From assembly GCA_010405405.1 (NCBI GenBank), contig MU004237.1:2243345-2307344 (forward strand): a stretch of 64,000 nt of DNA, read 5' to 3'. The notes beneath the pieces are model-generated. The model was not told where the DNA came from and made no database searches. It worked only from the letters and a program-made list of their open reading frames with translations. The stretch comes from Microthyrium microscopicum (Eukaryota > Ascomycota > Dothideomycetes > Microthyriales > Microthyriaceae). The position numbers and the translations under genes were made by a program. Position 1 is the stretch's first letter. Each line of letters opens with the position of its first letter. This document shows, piece by piece, positions 63,721 to 64,000 of this stretch.

Positions 63721-64000
63721 CTACATTGGGCCAGGACTGAACTCATCACTACCTCGCGGGGGAGGTATACGACGTCTTCGAGGCATCTCTCGAAATCTGG
63801 AATGGTCTGAAGGCTTTTCCCACTCTTTCAATACCTCTTCTTCGATCTTGTCGCCGACCGTGATGACTAGAATCGTCTCGCCAAACGTTGCTGCGATGGA
63901 GCGAGCGCCGACTCGTGCCATTACTCCGTGGTCTGGCATGAATAAATCGCCATCTTGTGGTGACAGCGACTTGGTCTCCTCAGGCGTAGTAGGTGAGACT
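63721..64000 (-). CDS. Unknown protein, C-terminal fragment (5' end outside window)
   Basis: The minus-strand frame is open from the window edge to TAG at 63721. The visible 92-odd residues read SPTTPEETKSLSPQDGDLFM, then HGVMARVGARSIAATFGETILVITVGDKIEEEVLKEW, then a basic, Pro/Arg-rich end (MPRRRRIPPPRG). The VGARSIAATFGETILVITVG part looks like paired beta strands and is well-formed coding sequence. I do not recognise the family. Confidence 0.5.
   Translation of the reverse strand, partial: VSPTTPEETKSLSPQDGDLFMPDHGVMARVGARSIAATFGETILVITVGDKIEEEVLKEWEKPSDHSRFREMPRRRRIPPPRGSDEFSPGPM

Noticed and set aside
1-64000. CRISPR arrays, tRNA or rRNA genes
   Set aside because: No spacer-repeat pattern or convincing tRNA A/B boxes with a foldable cloverleaf were found by eye; a covariance-model scan would be needed to exclude tRNAs.

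Overview
The window is a gene-dense piece of a filamentous ascomycete genome (Pezizomycotina). Introns are short (44-79 bp, one of about 142 bp) with GTAAGT-like donors. It carries fungal-only families: secreted SMYD-like SET proteins, DUF3468-type transcription factors, GPI-anchored Cu-only SOD, a CALB-type lipase and a NACHT-partner N-terminal domain. It also holds one Tc1/mariner copy eroded in the style of repeat-induced point mutation (RIP). Leotiomycetes is my guess from the gene mix; this is inference at low confidence.

Layout. 1-133 is the 3' end of a zinc-type alcohol/polyol dehydrogenase. 416-6395 holds an F-box-like protein, a UBE2S-like E2 and the tubulin chaperone TBCE/Pac2; the last two are head to head over a 368-bp promoter. 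7373-13024 is more accessory: a secreted GH5 endoglucanase, two tandem F-box-like paralogues and a secreted choice-of-anchor-B/LVIVD protein. 13803-15171 is the Tc1/mariner relic with TA target duplication. 15271-16772 is a SET protein with a signal peptide. 17788-24678 is a 2296-residue protein with four PAM2-like motifs and a long coiled coil, resembling the endosomal mRNA-transport scaffold Upa2. It shares a divergent promoter with NPR3 (25541-28111), a TORC1 regulator. Next come a PNPOx-fold flavoprotein, a ferric reductase and the mitochondrial NAD(P) transhydrogenase.

37961-46278 carries an orphan NACHT-partner domain, a BTB protein, a methyltransferase, a multi-spanning membrane protein, a second SET protein and an Ap4A phosphorylase-like protein. 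46818-51969 holds an unknown protein, a C2H2 zinc-finger protein (Iec1-like) whose frame continues past two in-frame UAG codons, and a small membrane protein. 52699-63350 is sparse and rich in secreted proteins: a CAP/PR-1 protein, an SDR, a zinc-cluster-less regulator, a CALB-type lipase and a GPI-anchored Cu-only SOD with a collagen-like tail. A partial gene runs off the right end.

All splice models were read by eye from GT/AG (once GC/AG) signals, phase continuity and family motifs. None has transcript support. Several genes have minute first exons (3, 8, 12 and 28 bp).
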